Positions 37,401 to 49,900 of a DNA stretch of 64,000 nt are shown here, piece by piece (the first letter of the stretch is position 1; each line of letters begins with the position of its first letter). A model generated the notes under the pieces. The model was not told the origin of the DNA. It searched no databases and saw only the letters and a program-made list of their open reading frames with translations. Origin of the DNA: Daphnia carinata. Its lineage: Eukaryota > Arthropoda > Branchiopoda > Diplostraca > Daphniidae. Position numbers and translations under genes: made by a program. The stretch is taken from contig NC_081336.1 of the NCBI RefSeq assembly GCF_022539665.2, forward strand, positions 9,648,778-9,712,777, given 5' to 3'.

Positions 37401-37796
37401 GTATCGACATAAATAATGGAGCGCATTTGATCCATCGTTGGTTATTCCCTTTGAATCGATTCCGGATTGATTCAAGATTTCAATTCCGTTAATTAAGTTT
37501 TGGCTTGAATTGTATCGACACAAATAATGAATGGCATTCATTCCATCGTTGTCTCTTGCATTCACGTCGATTCCGCTTCCGATTACGAGTTTGATTGTGT
37601 CGATTAATTTTGGGTTTGAATAGTACCGACACAAAAGATGAAGTGCATTCCTTCCGTCTCTGTCCTTTGCGTTCAAGTTAACTCCGAGCTGAATTAATTT
37701 TTTTATTTTTCCCGTTAGATCCAATCGCGAATCACGCCCACACAATTCAAGCAATTCTTTTTCTTTTCTTTTTTCAATGAGGTCGTTTTTCGACAT
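34474..37796 (-). CDS. AK-B: ankyrin / IRE1-like kinase / 13-repeat ankyrin protein
   Basis: Exons 37796-37075, 36998-36791, 36699-36390, 36322-36198 and 36132-34474 keep phase throughout and give about 1,007 residues. The start is the ATG at 37796 (MSKNDLIEK). Residues about 25-175 hold three to four ankyrin-like repeats. The kinase follows: glycine loop GSGAFGTV at 185-192, VAVK Lys 205, Glu-rich alpha-C, ELC hinge, HRD at 293-295, KWSDFGLAKS, WWAPEVL and SEVFVLG. HRD, DFG and the ELC hinge resemble IRE1/RNase L kinases, but no KEN nuclease follows. Instead the last exon encodes 13 full 37-residue ankyrin-like repeats (NALHYLC...SSPNLIDAIQLL). The intron 36790-36700 is absent from AK-A and AK-C; if it is not spliced, a stop at about 36737 breaks the protein. 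Likely a cytoplasmic signalling kinase; ligand and substrate unknown. Confidence 0.8.
34567..36030 (-). repeat. Tandem 111-bp repeats encoding ankyrin-like units
   Basis: Thirteen head-to-tail 111-bp units inside the last exon of AK-B. Most of each unit is identical (for example 'AATTTAATTGACGCC' on the minus strand); variation is concentrated in the codons before NALHYLC and in two positions after it. This points to recent unequal exchange or conversion. Confidence 0.9.
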
Positions 37797-37887
37797 TTTT
37801 TCCAACAGGTTGGGGGAAAATGAGACGAGATTATTTCAACTTTTACTAACTTGCGTCTGACCACAAATGAACAACTGCAATCTCAAT

Positions 37888-37899
37888 CGAAACTGAACC
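37888..37899 (-). promoter_or_regulatory. Possible initiator of AK-B
   Basis: On the minus strand GGTTCAGTTTCG lies about 95 nt before the ATG of AK-B and matches the arthropod TCAGT initiator. No TATA box is seen. Weak, position-based call. Confidence 0.25.
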
Positions 37900-40800
37900 A
37901 CTCCTGCCCGCCGCATCCTTCCCTATTCAAAAGATAGATGAAAAGATAACGTGAAGTCAGTCAGCTGGCCGCTAAAGGATAGGATTTGGGCAGAAGATGT
38001 TTATCAGAGACGTCCATTCGGTTTACGCGTGATTGTCCAATCTCGAGTAAAGTTACAACCTAATCCTAGAGTTAGTACTCGTCAGTGACTCGAAATCCTC
38101 GTGACAATACAGTGTTATCTACCAGCCAGGTATATCAGTAGTGAAAGCGTTTCTTGCACAACGATTCGAGATTAACAGAAAATAACTATAAACTTTTCGA
38201 TTTAGAATAAGTATGGGATTCCGTTTGCCATCATTGGCTCTATATTATAAATTTAAGTTTAAGTCTCGATTACCTTTGCATTGTTTTTATTGTTATATGC
38301 ATTTATCATTTTTCTTTAGTGATTTTTGGATGTGAAATGTTTCCATTTTTGGTTAAGGATGTATTCATTATATCTTTATATTACCATGATAACAATGTGT
38401 TTATCTTCATGTAGTCATCACCGAGAATACGCCACTACCCGTATCGATAACCAAGTGCCTCCCCCAACCCCTTTTTCGCCTTTGTTTGCTTGGTATTTTT
38501 GTTTTTGGTTTGGCTGCTCCTGCTAACAGGAGACGTTTCCCTATTTTAAATTCACGATACAACGTTTAACTGTTTCCGTTAATCGCATTTCGACAAAATG
38601 AACTGAATTAACCGGTTAATTCAGTTCATCGTGTTTTTTACATTTTGGCTCTTTTCTACATGTTTTAACTATACTAAAAAGAGATCCATAGTAGTGTCAA
38701 TCAGTTTTCAACTTGTTGACGTCAGTGCTATACCTGTAGCAGCTGACTAGGAGCAATAACATAATTTTTAACTTATCAGCCGGGAATTTTCTGTTAGCCA
38801 ATCCACTTATCTTGACGTGTGTTGACGCGTTTTGGCCCCCAATCTTTTAAAAAACAATTTTCAACTATGTACGAAACTTGGAACTTTTTTAAGGCTTCAA
38901 CGTAGATGAGCTATTTTATTGATGGAAAACTAAAATGGGCAATACTAAGTTTACATCATAACATTGAAGAGTTTTGGATATCCAAAATTGAAAGGGTTTC
39001 TCTACCATCTGGCATAAAAATAGCAGTTTGTGTTACCTGATCTCAATGGACATTTCATAGAAAATGCATTTGTGAATTAGCTGGTTTGTTTAATTTATTC
39101 ATTCATTTTTGCACCCTTTGTAAATGGAATATGAATTCATCTTTATTTATTTCCATTTGTTTGGAACAGACAAAGTTCTCTATTTAATCATTTCTGTGTT
39201 CTTTCAATTTCTCATTCTAGGGTGCAGATGAGACCTTTTGTCCAGTACATTTGAACACTGGAAGGAGGATGAATCTTGCGTGCCGGAATCAGCTTAAAGA
39301 AAAATTCAGTAAATATGATTGCTGTCTTGTCCAGCATATCCCATGTGATTCACAAAGTTTGTAGCTCATTCGTTTCTGTTTTCAATATTTGCAGTTGTCT
39401 GTGACGTTGATTGGGAATAAGCCGTCTGATGTAAAAGATCGATTACTTTTGTTAAAGAAAGTCAAACAGGAAAGGCTTCAATTTCATTCACGAAAGAAAA
39501 CGTTTAGGACGAGCTGATGAAGCATGAATAGCAGACGAACAACTCATTGTCGCGTGCTTTCCGACAACATCATTACAGCCAATGAAACGTTTGACATCCA
39601 AGCCATCAGAATCATGCATGCGTAAATACTTAAAGAAATAGTACGTATCTATTCTCTATTTTCTTGCAAAAATTAAAGGTCTTCAAAGACCTTTATTAAA
39701 CTCTTTAAAATAAGTCTTTTAAAATTAATTTTTCTGTTTTCTTTTGTAAAGTTTGAAGCAATTAGGCAACGTCTAGTTTGTATGAAAAAAGGAGAAGGGG
39801 TAACAAAAATCAAAGTATATAAAGCCGTCTGACTGCAAGTTTTAAACGTACTGAATCTCGCTGTGTCTATCTTAAAGACGTGGATCGTTTAGTCACGACT
39901 GTGACTTATAGGTTTGTACAGTTTTATAATGGTTTCATTTTCCAGTCAGAAGTAACAATTTGAAAATTATGTGTAAGGTGTTTATATATGTAATCAATCA
40001 TCGATGTGATGGAGTTACCGATTGTGGACGATTTCGTGATCTAAACTTCATGAGTGGTAAAGTCAATCTAGTATATTTTAAATATGTGGCCATTAACTGA
40101 ATTGAGAACTTTGTGGTTATTTTATTTCTAGGGTGTCATGTTAATATTTGTCTGCCACACAGTTGAGGTATTTTGTTTTGGTTTGATTGACTTTAATTTA
40201 TTTTTCAGGTGGATGTTTTTCGTTTAACTTGGGTGTGTGTGGCTAGCTTTGCCTTATTGGTAGGGATCGATAGATAGGTTGTAGTTACTTATTCACATTT
40301 TTGAATGTAGTGACTTGCCTCAGTGTGGGGTGCAATAAGCAAAACATAATGATTTTTCTTTCCATTTTCTGGTCGGGTTTTATGTGGAATCTTGTGTTTT
40401 GTGGTTACTGAATCAGGGAATTTGGGTGTGGTAGCTCTGTATGCTGCTTCCATGCTACATCCTTGGGTGATAAGTTTCTACGGTGCACCCGTTCTACGGC
40501 TCTGCAATAAAACCATGAGACACATTATCCTCACTGATGTTAATGTTTCATAACTCTGCAGTCTGTTTTTTTGTAGTTTGTGTAATTCTATTTTTTGAAA
40601 GTATGGGCATTGAATGATGGTACGATGCCGGGTTTGTATGGCGGTTTTAATTAATAGTCTCTGTTTTTTTTAAATTTTGTTCCAGAGTTTTTAAGTGTTG
40701 ATGCGTTGACATTTCATGGCACCGTTCCCGCTGCATTGGTCTGTTTGCCGGGACTTTGCATCGAGCAGACTTCGTGAATTCCTCGGGTATTTATGTTAAA

Positions 40801-43800
40801 TTACTTTGCTTTATTCCCGATCGCCACGCCTTTCTCCTTATTCAATGGGAGGAAAGGTGCCATTCTTGAAAGGGATAAATTACATAGCCACGTAGGAAGC
40901 AACAGGGGTTATTTCTGCCTTTAGGTTGTGCCGTATACGGGGGCGACAATTTACCACTATCTTTCTCATTATGTTAATGTTTTGGTGCTTTTCTTTACAG
41001 GATGGGATGCTTTCTCGTGCCCTAGTATTGGATTCCGCGTTCCGTTACTGGGTTTGGCGATCGAATGCTGATCGCGAATGGTTGGTGTAGCCATCTTGGT
41101 AATTATTTTAACTTGCTTCTAGTTTGTTGTTCGAATGATTATTTTTATTACCGCCCCAGGCTGAAAGACAGTGTTGATTGGTTTTCTTAAATGACATCAA
41201 TTGCCTTCTTTCGATAAATTATATATTTTTTTCAGCGATTGATTCCTTGTATTGTATCAATTCAGAATCTGCTGTGGCGGTTTCATATCGGCTTTTCGTT
41301 GTCAGTCTGATTGCTAACTTCGTAGGATGGCATCGGGGGGCTGTTTGGTTCCACACTTCAGGTAATATGTTTTTCTTTCTGGTGCTGGTCTGTTCCAAAT
41401 GATGGTACATCTTTCGGGTATAACATTTTTATGATTACCCCTTATTTTACTGATGGAAGAGTTAGGCGTCGTTTCTCTTTATTATTCATTGATTTAACGT
41501 TTTGTATTTTTACGTAGATCCTTGATTTGGTGTCCTTAGTCCTACATCATGTTTCTAAGATGCCACTTACTCCGTTGTGTTCGGTCGTTGATGGTTAGCA
41601 ACTCTTCCTGGAAACATTCTATTCTGGTAATTACAACCTTTCCGCATTTTCTTGGGATTGTACTGTTTGGTTACTCGGCCACACTCGGTCCAAAACTCTG
41701 TGGGTTTTGGAAGCTTAATTTATTACTGTCGTGATGAGTTGATTATTGGTCCGTGTTTATGATCAAATGATTTTAATTTACAGTAAGCTCTGATGAAGTT
41801 TATTATTATCAGAAATTTGTGCAGAGAATAGAATCTAATTGTAATTTTTTTCATGTGACAGGCCGTTTCTTTCGTGGCTGTACCATTCGTTCAGCGTGTG
41901 GCGTTCTAGGTATGTTATTCTTCACTGCTCACGTTTGATTTGTGTGTATGGGATGAAAAATCTAAACATCAGAGCATTGGGATATGAATTACATTGATTA
42001 TTGTTATTTCTGATATTGTTAAATTTGTTGCTTTCGTTTGTTTCTTGAAGCAATTTTTAATTGTTGATCACCTTTAGGTTTTTTATGTCGAGTTCCTGTG
42101 GCATTCAGTCCAGAATATTCACAACATGGGTCTGCGAGTACCGGCATTCGCCGATATGATGAACTGTTTTCTGAAATTTTTATTTAACGTTCTTTCCTAG
42201 TAAGCAATTCTTCCCAATACAAAATTGTTAAGTGAATTCTGAAATCAAATTCTATTCCTAATGGGAAATTTCATTAAAATTTCATATTTCCATAACGATC
42301 TTTTGAAGCGTATTTGTTATACTTTATTCTTAGTGAGTCGGCAATGCTGTCGAGGAGTTGGGGTGGGGGGGTAAAAAGGGCGCTGAATTTCGCTCACCAA
42401 ACGATCAGTTTCATTGCCAATTTAACTGGCATCCACGAAGGTTGTGTTACGTGTCGCTTTCTACTCGTCTCAATTTCTGTTTTGCGTTTTGTAAGGGTTT
42501 AAGTGTTTATGACTAAAGGTCTGAGCCACATTGTGCTGCAACAACTAAGTGTTCAAGTCAGATGTGTCAAGTGTAACTTGAAGCAGTAGGTCACGTGAGT
42601 GAAATGCTGCTAAACAATCCGTTAACTGTCGTTAAATTTCATGTAGCGCATCATTTAGTTTCCAACTGATTAGAAAGGAAAAAGAAAAATGGCGATGGCA
42701 AGATGGTCAGCTGATTGAGAGACAATTGGCGCCCTCGACGGGAATGCAGCAACCACGACCCAATCGCCCTGTGAAAACCAGATAGTTCATCGATGGCTGT
42801 GCTGCGTTCGAATGTAATTCATAGCGGAAGAAGTTCTCTGCCCTTTTTCCAGGTTAGTTGTTAGACATGTTTTGTTCTTTCGATTTGTATGTATCATCGT
42901 ACAATGACATCTCAGAAGCCCCTAAAATCTCGATCCCCCCTCCTCTCCCAGTTATTTGGCTGTGATTTTTTTTCAAATTGCATCCGTTTATTTTTTTTTT
43001 TTGCCTTCATTTTATTGATTTGCGAGAGTTCCTTAAAAGTGCTGCAGTGTGAGAATGCACTGATACCGTATTTTTCCGCCCATTAATGGCCGGCCTTGCC
43101 TTCCAGTCCTTTTTTTTTCTGGCCACATTTCGCTATTTTGGCGCCATTTCTGCTTCGATGGCGTCTTAGAGTGAGGGGTATTGTTAACATCGTATTGCTC
43201 CAACTGACAATGCTAGGGGCCTGTGTTTTTGATAGAAATGGGGAAACGTTTTCTCAATCATCAGCTGGCTTCGCAGAATTCTTTGAAGATATGTCTCTTT
43301 CACGACTTCATTTGATTGATTTTTCGCTTTTTGTTTCCCCATCCTTTTGAAGCTCATATCAGGAAAGTGGCTTTTTTCTCGGTAGATGTCTGCCCGTTTA
43401 AAAAATCATGAAATCATCTGTATACAAGCAGGTGATTTGGCTAAAAAAAAATGGAAAGACATTGCCAGTCATATAATAGGAGTGTTTAAAAAACTTATTT
43501 AAATACTTGTATTATTATATGGCTGTTTGGTGTTGACGTGAACTACACACTTTGTCAATTTGCTAAATCTGTATCGGTATACAGCCTTTGTCAATCTTTT
43601 ATTGTGTTTTTTTTGGTTACTAAATTGCAACACAGTTGGCCAAAATAGATTCGATTGTTGGCGAGATTGCGAAGTATGACGGTCGCACTGTTTTCTCGTG
43701 CAATTTTCTTTCATTTGACTAGTGGAATTGGTTAACGCTCGCAGTCCTAGTCAGGCAGTTGCAGCTCTATCAAGAAAATCGGTTTCTTATTTGCCCTTTA

Positions 43801-44311
43801 GATGACGAAGAAAACCGAGGGTTTTTATTCATCATTCGAGATGGAATTTCTTTATTATTGTGTTTTTTCAGTATCAGTTCGGTTAGAGTTTTGCTAGAAG
43901 CTTGAAATGAAATACTCATCCAAAGAGAGAAGAGGCTTGTTGAACTGATATTGAATCACTTGCTGGTTTTCATGCTTTGATACTCTCATTATAAAGACGT
44001 TTGGCGACATACAATATTTAAATCATCGAATGAGTCGCAATCAACTTGGCTAAAGGAATCATCGATTGACAAGACTACGGCGATGAAATCATTTTTTGTA
44101 TTTTGAAAAAGAAGTCAGCCATCCTGTGTAATACAGCCAAGAAAGTGGGAAATTTAGGGATGAAAGATAAAAGAATTCAAAGTATGAAACAGTCGCCTTA
44201 TTTTAGTTTTCCTTCGTCCAAGTGGATTGCATCGCCTACAAACGAGCTGTGTTTCATACATGAAGTGCTCTAAGTTGCACTTTAAAGCACTATTTAATAC
44301 ACTTTAAATTT
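37900..44311. repeat. Intergenic duplicated DNA between AK-B and AK-C
   Basis: 38.1-39.95 kb matches 47.05-48.47 kb. 39.96-40.56 kb matches 48.47-48.88 and 50.38-50.78 kb. 40.68-44.1 kb matches 31.43-34.3 kb. Thus the AK-B unit and the AK-C unit are tandem copies of about 9 kb. No protein gene is supported. A short LDLa-like exon candidate occurs at 40003-40056, and several CTTCAGGTAA-type blocks hint at spliced non-coding transcripts. Confidence 0.6.
40003..40056 (+). other. LDLa-like exon candidate, copy 1 of 3
   Basis: A block of about 53 nt between an AG and GTAAAG, translating around RCDGVTDCGRF. Copies at 48499-48552 and 50410-50463 read RCDGVPDCGRVRDP. This resembles the CDG..DC core of LDL-receptor class A modules but lacks the SDE acidic cluster. 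Confidence 0.25.
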
Positions 44312-46236
44312 CTAGCCAATTAAATCTGGGCTTGAATTGGATGGATACAAACAAGGGAGCAGAATCCATTCATTATTGTTCTTCGCATTCTCACCAATTC
44401 TCAGTTGGCGTAGAATTTCACCAATTTCCGTCTCGTCTAGCATGGCGCCAGTTGAAATTTGGCTTTGATATAATTCAATCCAACAATCGAGCACAGTCTT
44501 TTTATCAGTCAAATCCAGTTGTCCAGGGAATGGGATCAAGGGGCGCTGATTTCCGCTATAGTCCTTTGCATTATTCGAATCGTTTCCAGGAGCTGGGCTG
44601 GAGTTGCCGCGGTCTTTCAAATTAGCAGGCAAAGAGTAACTAACAAATTTTTCGGGAGTTTTCTCTGCTCTTCTTTTGGATGTGCTCAGCTAAATTGGAG
44701 AAATTTGCGATTGTCTGGGTTGCTACTTTGTAACTTGCAAAAAAATTAAATTACTTTTTTCTTGATGGATTTCAGTTGTTTGACCACTTTTGCCATATTT
44801 ATTCTTTGTTCCGGATCGTATTGCAACATTTTTTGAAGTAAGTCATCCTCATAGTATATGCGCAATTCGCCATCAATATCTGGAATTTAGCAACCAAGTA
44901 TGCATCAGTAGAAGGGTAAAATAGTATGGAGGTAAACTGGAATTACTCTTCATATTCACCGGATTTTTTCTAATTATGTTTTTGTGAATTTTATATTCAC
45001 TTGAGCCGAATAGATGTTCTCCCTCCAACAAAATATAACCGAAGACGAGGCCGAGGACAAACACGTCGCTCTTGACGGTGCCCCAAAACTCTTCGTTTTC
45101 CGCCTTTTTTCCGTTGATGAGTTTTTTCAGCACTTCGGGTGCGAACCAAGTTCTGGTTCCTTTCACTCCAGTCCACGAGTGAAGTCCCTTTTCGTTTACG
45201 GATTTGGCCAGTCCAAAATCAGACCATTTCATTATTATCTTTTTACGTTTTCCAGACTTTCGCAAAATGAGGATGTTTTCTGGTTTAATGTCTCGATGAA
45301 TTAATCCCTTTAAATGGATGTATGCCAAGCCTGTAGCTAATTGACGGAAAACTTCGATTAGACGTGGCATACGTCCGTTATATTTCTTGGGATCATCCTT
45401 CAGGAAAAGTTGATCTAAAGAAGCGAGACATAATTCCAACGCATAGTACCTGGAACATGGGAACGAAAAAAAAAAAAAAAAAATCAATTTTGAAATTTTT
45501 TTTTTTTTTTTAACGAAAAAAAAATGTCATACATAAAGTTTTCGTCCTTTTCACAGTGAAAAAGTTTGACGATGTTTGGATGATCTAATTTTAGCATTGC
45601 TTCTTCTTCTTTTTTGTGCACATCACGCATTAGAACTCTCTTTACTGCCACTTCACGACCTCCGAACGTCCCTCTGTATACTGTAGCAAAGCCACCCTCC
45701 CCTAGTATAGGAGCTTCGCCGTCCACCCAAATTTTCATTTCCTTCTTATCTCTCTTCTCCAAATAATATTTCACATTCCGCCCATATTTGTCCCCTTCGA
45801 TCTCATCCACTCCGATTCCAATCAAAATATCAACTACTTTGGCTAAATTTGGGGTTGAACTGTATCGACATAAATAATAGAGCGCATTTGATCCATCTTT
45901 AGTTTTTGCCTTCACGTCGATTCCGGATTGAACCAAAATTTGAATTGCGTCGATTAGTTTTTGGCTTGAATTGTATCGACACAGATAATGAATGGCATTC
46001 ATTCCATCGTTGTCCCTTGCTTTGACGTCGATTCCACTTTTGATTACGAGTTGAATTGCGTCGGTTAATTTTGGGTTTGAACGGTACCGACACAATAGGT
46101 GAAGCGCATTCCTTCCGTCTTTGTCCTTTGCGTTCACGTTAATTCCGAACTGAATATATCTTTTGAGTTTTTCCGTGAGATCCAATGGCGAATCACGCCC
46201 ACACAATTCAAGCAATTTTTTTTCTTTTCTAGTGAG
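44312..46236 (-). CDS. AK-C: ankyrin / kinase gene with replaced C-terminus
   Basis: Exons 46236-45533, 45449-44947, 44879-44755 and 44689-44312, all in phase and open. The first exon begins after an acceptor (TTTAG|CTCAC), encodes about four ankyrin-like repeats (NALHLLC, NAIHYLC, NALYYLC) and an N-lobe with GEGGFATVY and VAVKRV. The C-lobe has HRDIKPENILI, KWSDFGLAKS, WFAPEVL and SDVFVLG, so it looks catalytically competent. The last exon codes for 125 residues with no ankyrin array, only a vestige (SNSSPDLIG) at the end, and a Ser/Asn/Pro-rich start. The first exon has no good ATG; it is normally reached from the upstream pseudokinase module, which is decayed here. Translation start is therefore uncertain and the gene may be dying. 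Confidence 0.7.
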
Positions 46237-46249
46237 CTAAATCGAATAA

Positions 46250-46944
46250 ATTGACATGTACATGTGATTGTTCGACTTGCTTTAAATTCATTATACCATG
46301 ATCGGGTGTAATTGAATGAAAACTTTGTTCAACATGTTTTCCAATAGGTAATTCACGTAAAAATCATGTAAATTGCCATCCGTTTCTAAATAAAGCAATC
46401 AACTCTTTTAATCATTAAACAATATCGTTATAGTAGAGGAGAGAAGGGGTGGTTGGAACAAAAAACTTAATTTTGCTATCAGGACATTTTCTGGTTTGAT
46501 GTCTCCATGAACTAAATTATTTGAATGGATGTATTCGAGACCAGAAGCTAATTGAAGCAAACCATTTATCTGATGTGGCATGGCTCCCTCGTATGTTCGG
46601 GAATCATCAAAATGGCTTCGGGCATCCTTCAAGTGCATCCAACCTCGAGTGGCCCAATATGAGTCCGATCCAAAGTACCTGGTAAAAAGAGAACTAAACA
46701 AAATAAAATCATTGTTGATATTGTATTACGATTTAAAATAATAAGAAATATCCTACATATAGTCCTGGTCACTTTCACAGCGAACAAGTTTGTCGATGGT
46801 TCGCGGATAGAACTTTAGCAAAGCTTTTTTTACTTCTTTTTTTTTGTCGACACGATGTGCTCGAACAACTCTTTTCACTCTTTTCGCTTTAACGTCAGGT
46901 AATCGTAAATATCGTCCAAACATTTGAGCTAAATCATCCGCCAT
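46250..46944 (-). pseudogene. AK-C upstream pseudokinase module, decayed
   Basis: An N-lobe exon 46944-46757 starts at a Met in the MADDLAQMF context, equivalent to the MADGL of AK-A, but has no glycine loop or catalytic Lys. A C-lobe exon starts at 46678 and reads to HGDIKPENVLI (46490), then the DFG-to-APE region is deleted. The last exon of the module (about 46400-46290) contains stops and a deletion. The HGD sequence is shared with AK-A, so the module lost catalysis before it decayed. Confidence 0.7.
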
Positions 46945-49900
46945 ATTTTCGATATTCACCAAATACTGAATAACTGTACAGTTTTCGAATGACTTTGTGG
47001 CAATGGCTTCCTTTTCAGACCCACTTCAATGACCAACGCCTTTACGTAGTTGGTAACGCCACGCAATACTGTGTTATCAGCTGGCCAGATTTATCAGTTG
47101 CGAAATGATGAGTCTCTTGCACAAAAATTCGAGAACAACGGAAAATAATGATGGACTTTTCGATCCTGAATAAGTATGGCACTCCGTTCCCCATCATTGA
47201 CTCTTTATTAGAAATTTAAAATTTCAATCATCCTTTCCTTGCTTTTAAATATTTTTTTTTTCGTTATAATTTTCCATTTGAGGATTTTTGGATATGAAAT
47301 AGGTTGCCATTTTGGTTATAGATGTATTCATTATCTCTGTATTACCATGGAAACAATGTGTTTATCATCTTCATGTAGTCATCACCGGAAATGTTCCACT
47401 ATCCGTATCTATCACTACGTGGCTCCACCAACCCCCATTTCGCTTGTTTCGTTTTTTTTTTTTTTTTTTGTTGTTGTTTTGTTTTTGCTTCTCCTTCTCA
47501 GCAGGAGACGGTCCCTGTTTTAAATTCAAGATCGAACATTCAACTAATTCCGTTAGTCGCTTTTCGACGAAAGGAACTGCATTAAACGTGACGTAACGTG
47601 GATGGGTTTTATTGATAGAAAAAACTAAAATGGGCAACACTTCCTTTCCATCAAAACACCGAAGACAAATTTCTCTATTAAATAATTTCTGTGTTGTTTC
47701 AATTTTTCTTTCTAGGGTGCAAATAAGACCTTCATCCAGTATGTACATCCATTGGAACACTGGAAGATGAATCTTGTGTGCTGAAATCAGCTTAAAGAAA
47801 AATACAGTAAATATGATTGCTTTCTGGCTCAGCAAATCCCATGTGATTCACAAAGTTTGTAGCTCACTCATTTCTGTTATCAATATTTACAGTTGCCTGT
47901 GACTTGGATTGGGATTAAGTCATTTGATGTACGTACAAGATCTACCATTATGTTGAAGTAAGTCACAACAGGAAAGGCTTCCATTTCATTCACCAAAGAA
48001 AACATTTAGGAAGAGCTGATGAAGCATGAATAGCAGATTGACAACTCATTGTCGTGTACTTTCCAACAACAGCATTACAGCCAATGAAACATTTGACATC
48101 AAAGCCATCAGAATCATGCATGGGTAAATACTTAGAGAAATAGTACGTATCTATTTTCTATTTTCTTTAAAAAATACGAGGTTTTCAAAGAGCTTTATAA
48201 ATTCTTTAAAAGAAGTATTTTTAAGTTAATTTTCCGTTTTTTTGTAACTTTTGAAGCAATGAGGCAACGTCTAATTTATATGAAAAGAAAAGGAGAAGGG
48301 GTAACAAAAAAAGTATTTAAAGCCGTCTGACCACCGTTTTATACATGGTGACTGTCAATGGTGCCTATTTGAAAAACGTGGATCGCATGTTCCTGATCCT
48401 GTTTACAGGTTTAAAAAGTTTTATAATGGTTTCATTTTCAAGTTAGAAATAACAATTTGTAAACTCTGTGTAAGGTGTTCATATATGTAATCAATTATAG
48501 ATGTGATGGAGTTCCCGATTGTGGACGAGTTCGTGATCCAGACTTCATGAGTGGTAAAGCCAATCTTTTATATTTAAAATATGTGGCCATCAGCTTAATT
48601 TCATACTTTGTTTTTTTTAAGGCTTATGTATGCTTACATATGGTCTTGTGTGGAATCCTTGGGTGTTCCGTAGTTGCTGAATCAGGAAATTTATGTGTGG
48701 CAGTTTTGTTAGCTGCTTCCATGCTACATCTTTGGGTGATTTATTTCTATGATGCACCCATTCTACGGCTCTGCAGTGAAACTGGTATAAGTTGCTCTCA
48801 TTGGTGTTTCTGTTTCATAACTGTGCGAGCTGTTTCTTCTAGTTTGTGTAATTTTTTTATTTTTGTATAGGACGGGCGTGGGTTAATGGCGCTTTCCATT
48901 TACCTGCTTCCATTCTCAAGGTTCCATTCAGGGCATGGCTCAGGTAATCTGTGGCATAAATAATTTTTGAGCTGTGATGTTTTAAGCATATGACTGGCAG
49001 CCCATGGGGCTATGATGTGAATCAGGATACTGAGCTCTTATTAATGCCATGTTTTTATTACTATTTTAATCAATAGTCGTTGCATTTTCCACGTGTCGAT
49101 TCAGGTTTTTTAAACGGGTGGTTGCGTGGACATTTCATGGCATCGAGCAGCCTTCATGAATTTGTCCCAATAACTTTGTATATCAAAGCTTCTCGAATTT
49201 CAGCCTGATAGAAATAATGTAACACAATAGTAATTCAGCTTTATTTATATTTATTTATGCTTTATTTATTTATCTAATCGTTTGTCTCTGTTTTCCAGTT
49301 GCAATATTTTATTCTCAAAAAGTGAAAGCATTTCATTTTTTACAAAATAATAAACAAAATGTTTTTTCGTTTTTTGTATTCTAGGTGAAATGGAAAGAAC
49401 AAACTTTCTTACATGACTGCTAGTTAATTGTTGCAGCTGTTCGTTCGAGGAAATCTATTGGTTGAAAGTAATTTAAAAGCACACAACAGGAAAACGAACG
49501 TGGAACACAAGTAACCCGCTATTGCATCGCCTAGGACGTTTACTGATTTCTCCTCGACGGCTGCATCACCGCTTTATGACACAACTTGAACGTGTCAAAC
49601 ATTTGCTGGTAAATTGTTCATTTCTAGGTAAGGAGATGGAAGAAAATGGATCTTCCGTGTTTGTTGTACGCATATGCCTTTATTAACGTAATTTCTTTTG
49701 TATTGGACAGATAACTTTGGCGGGTTCAAAATTCATCAGCACTTAGATGCTAGTCAACACACTTGTGTCAATATTTCAGTACAGGACTAATCATGTAGTG
49801 TACGTAGGAGTGGATCGGTTAATACAGGTGAAGTAGCTGTTACGTCATTTCTAGTTTGTGATCGACTTTTTTGCTATAGGGAAGATTAATCACGTTGTGT

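Noticed and set aside
47371-47835. 154-codon minus-strand frame with a Lys-rich stretch
   Set aside because: The Lys/Asn run is a translated T-run and the matching paralogous region at 38.4-38.9 kb is not open in that frame.
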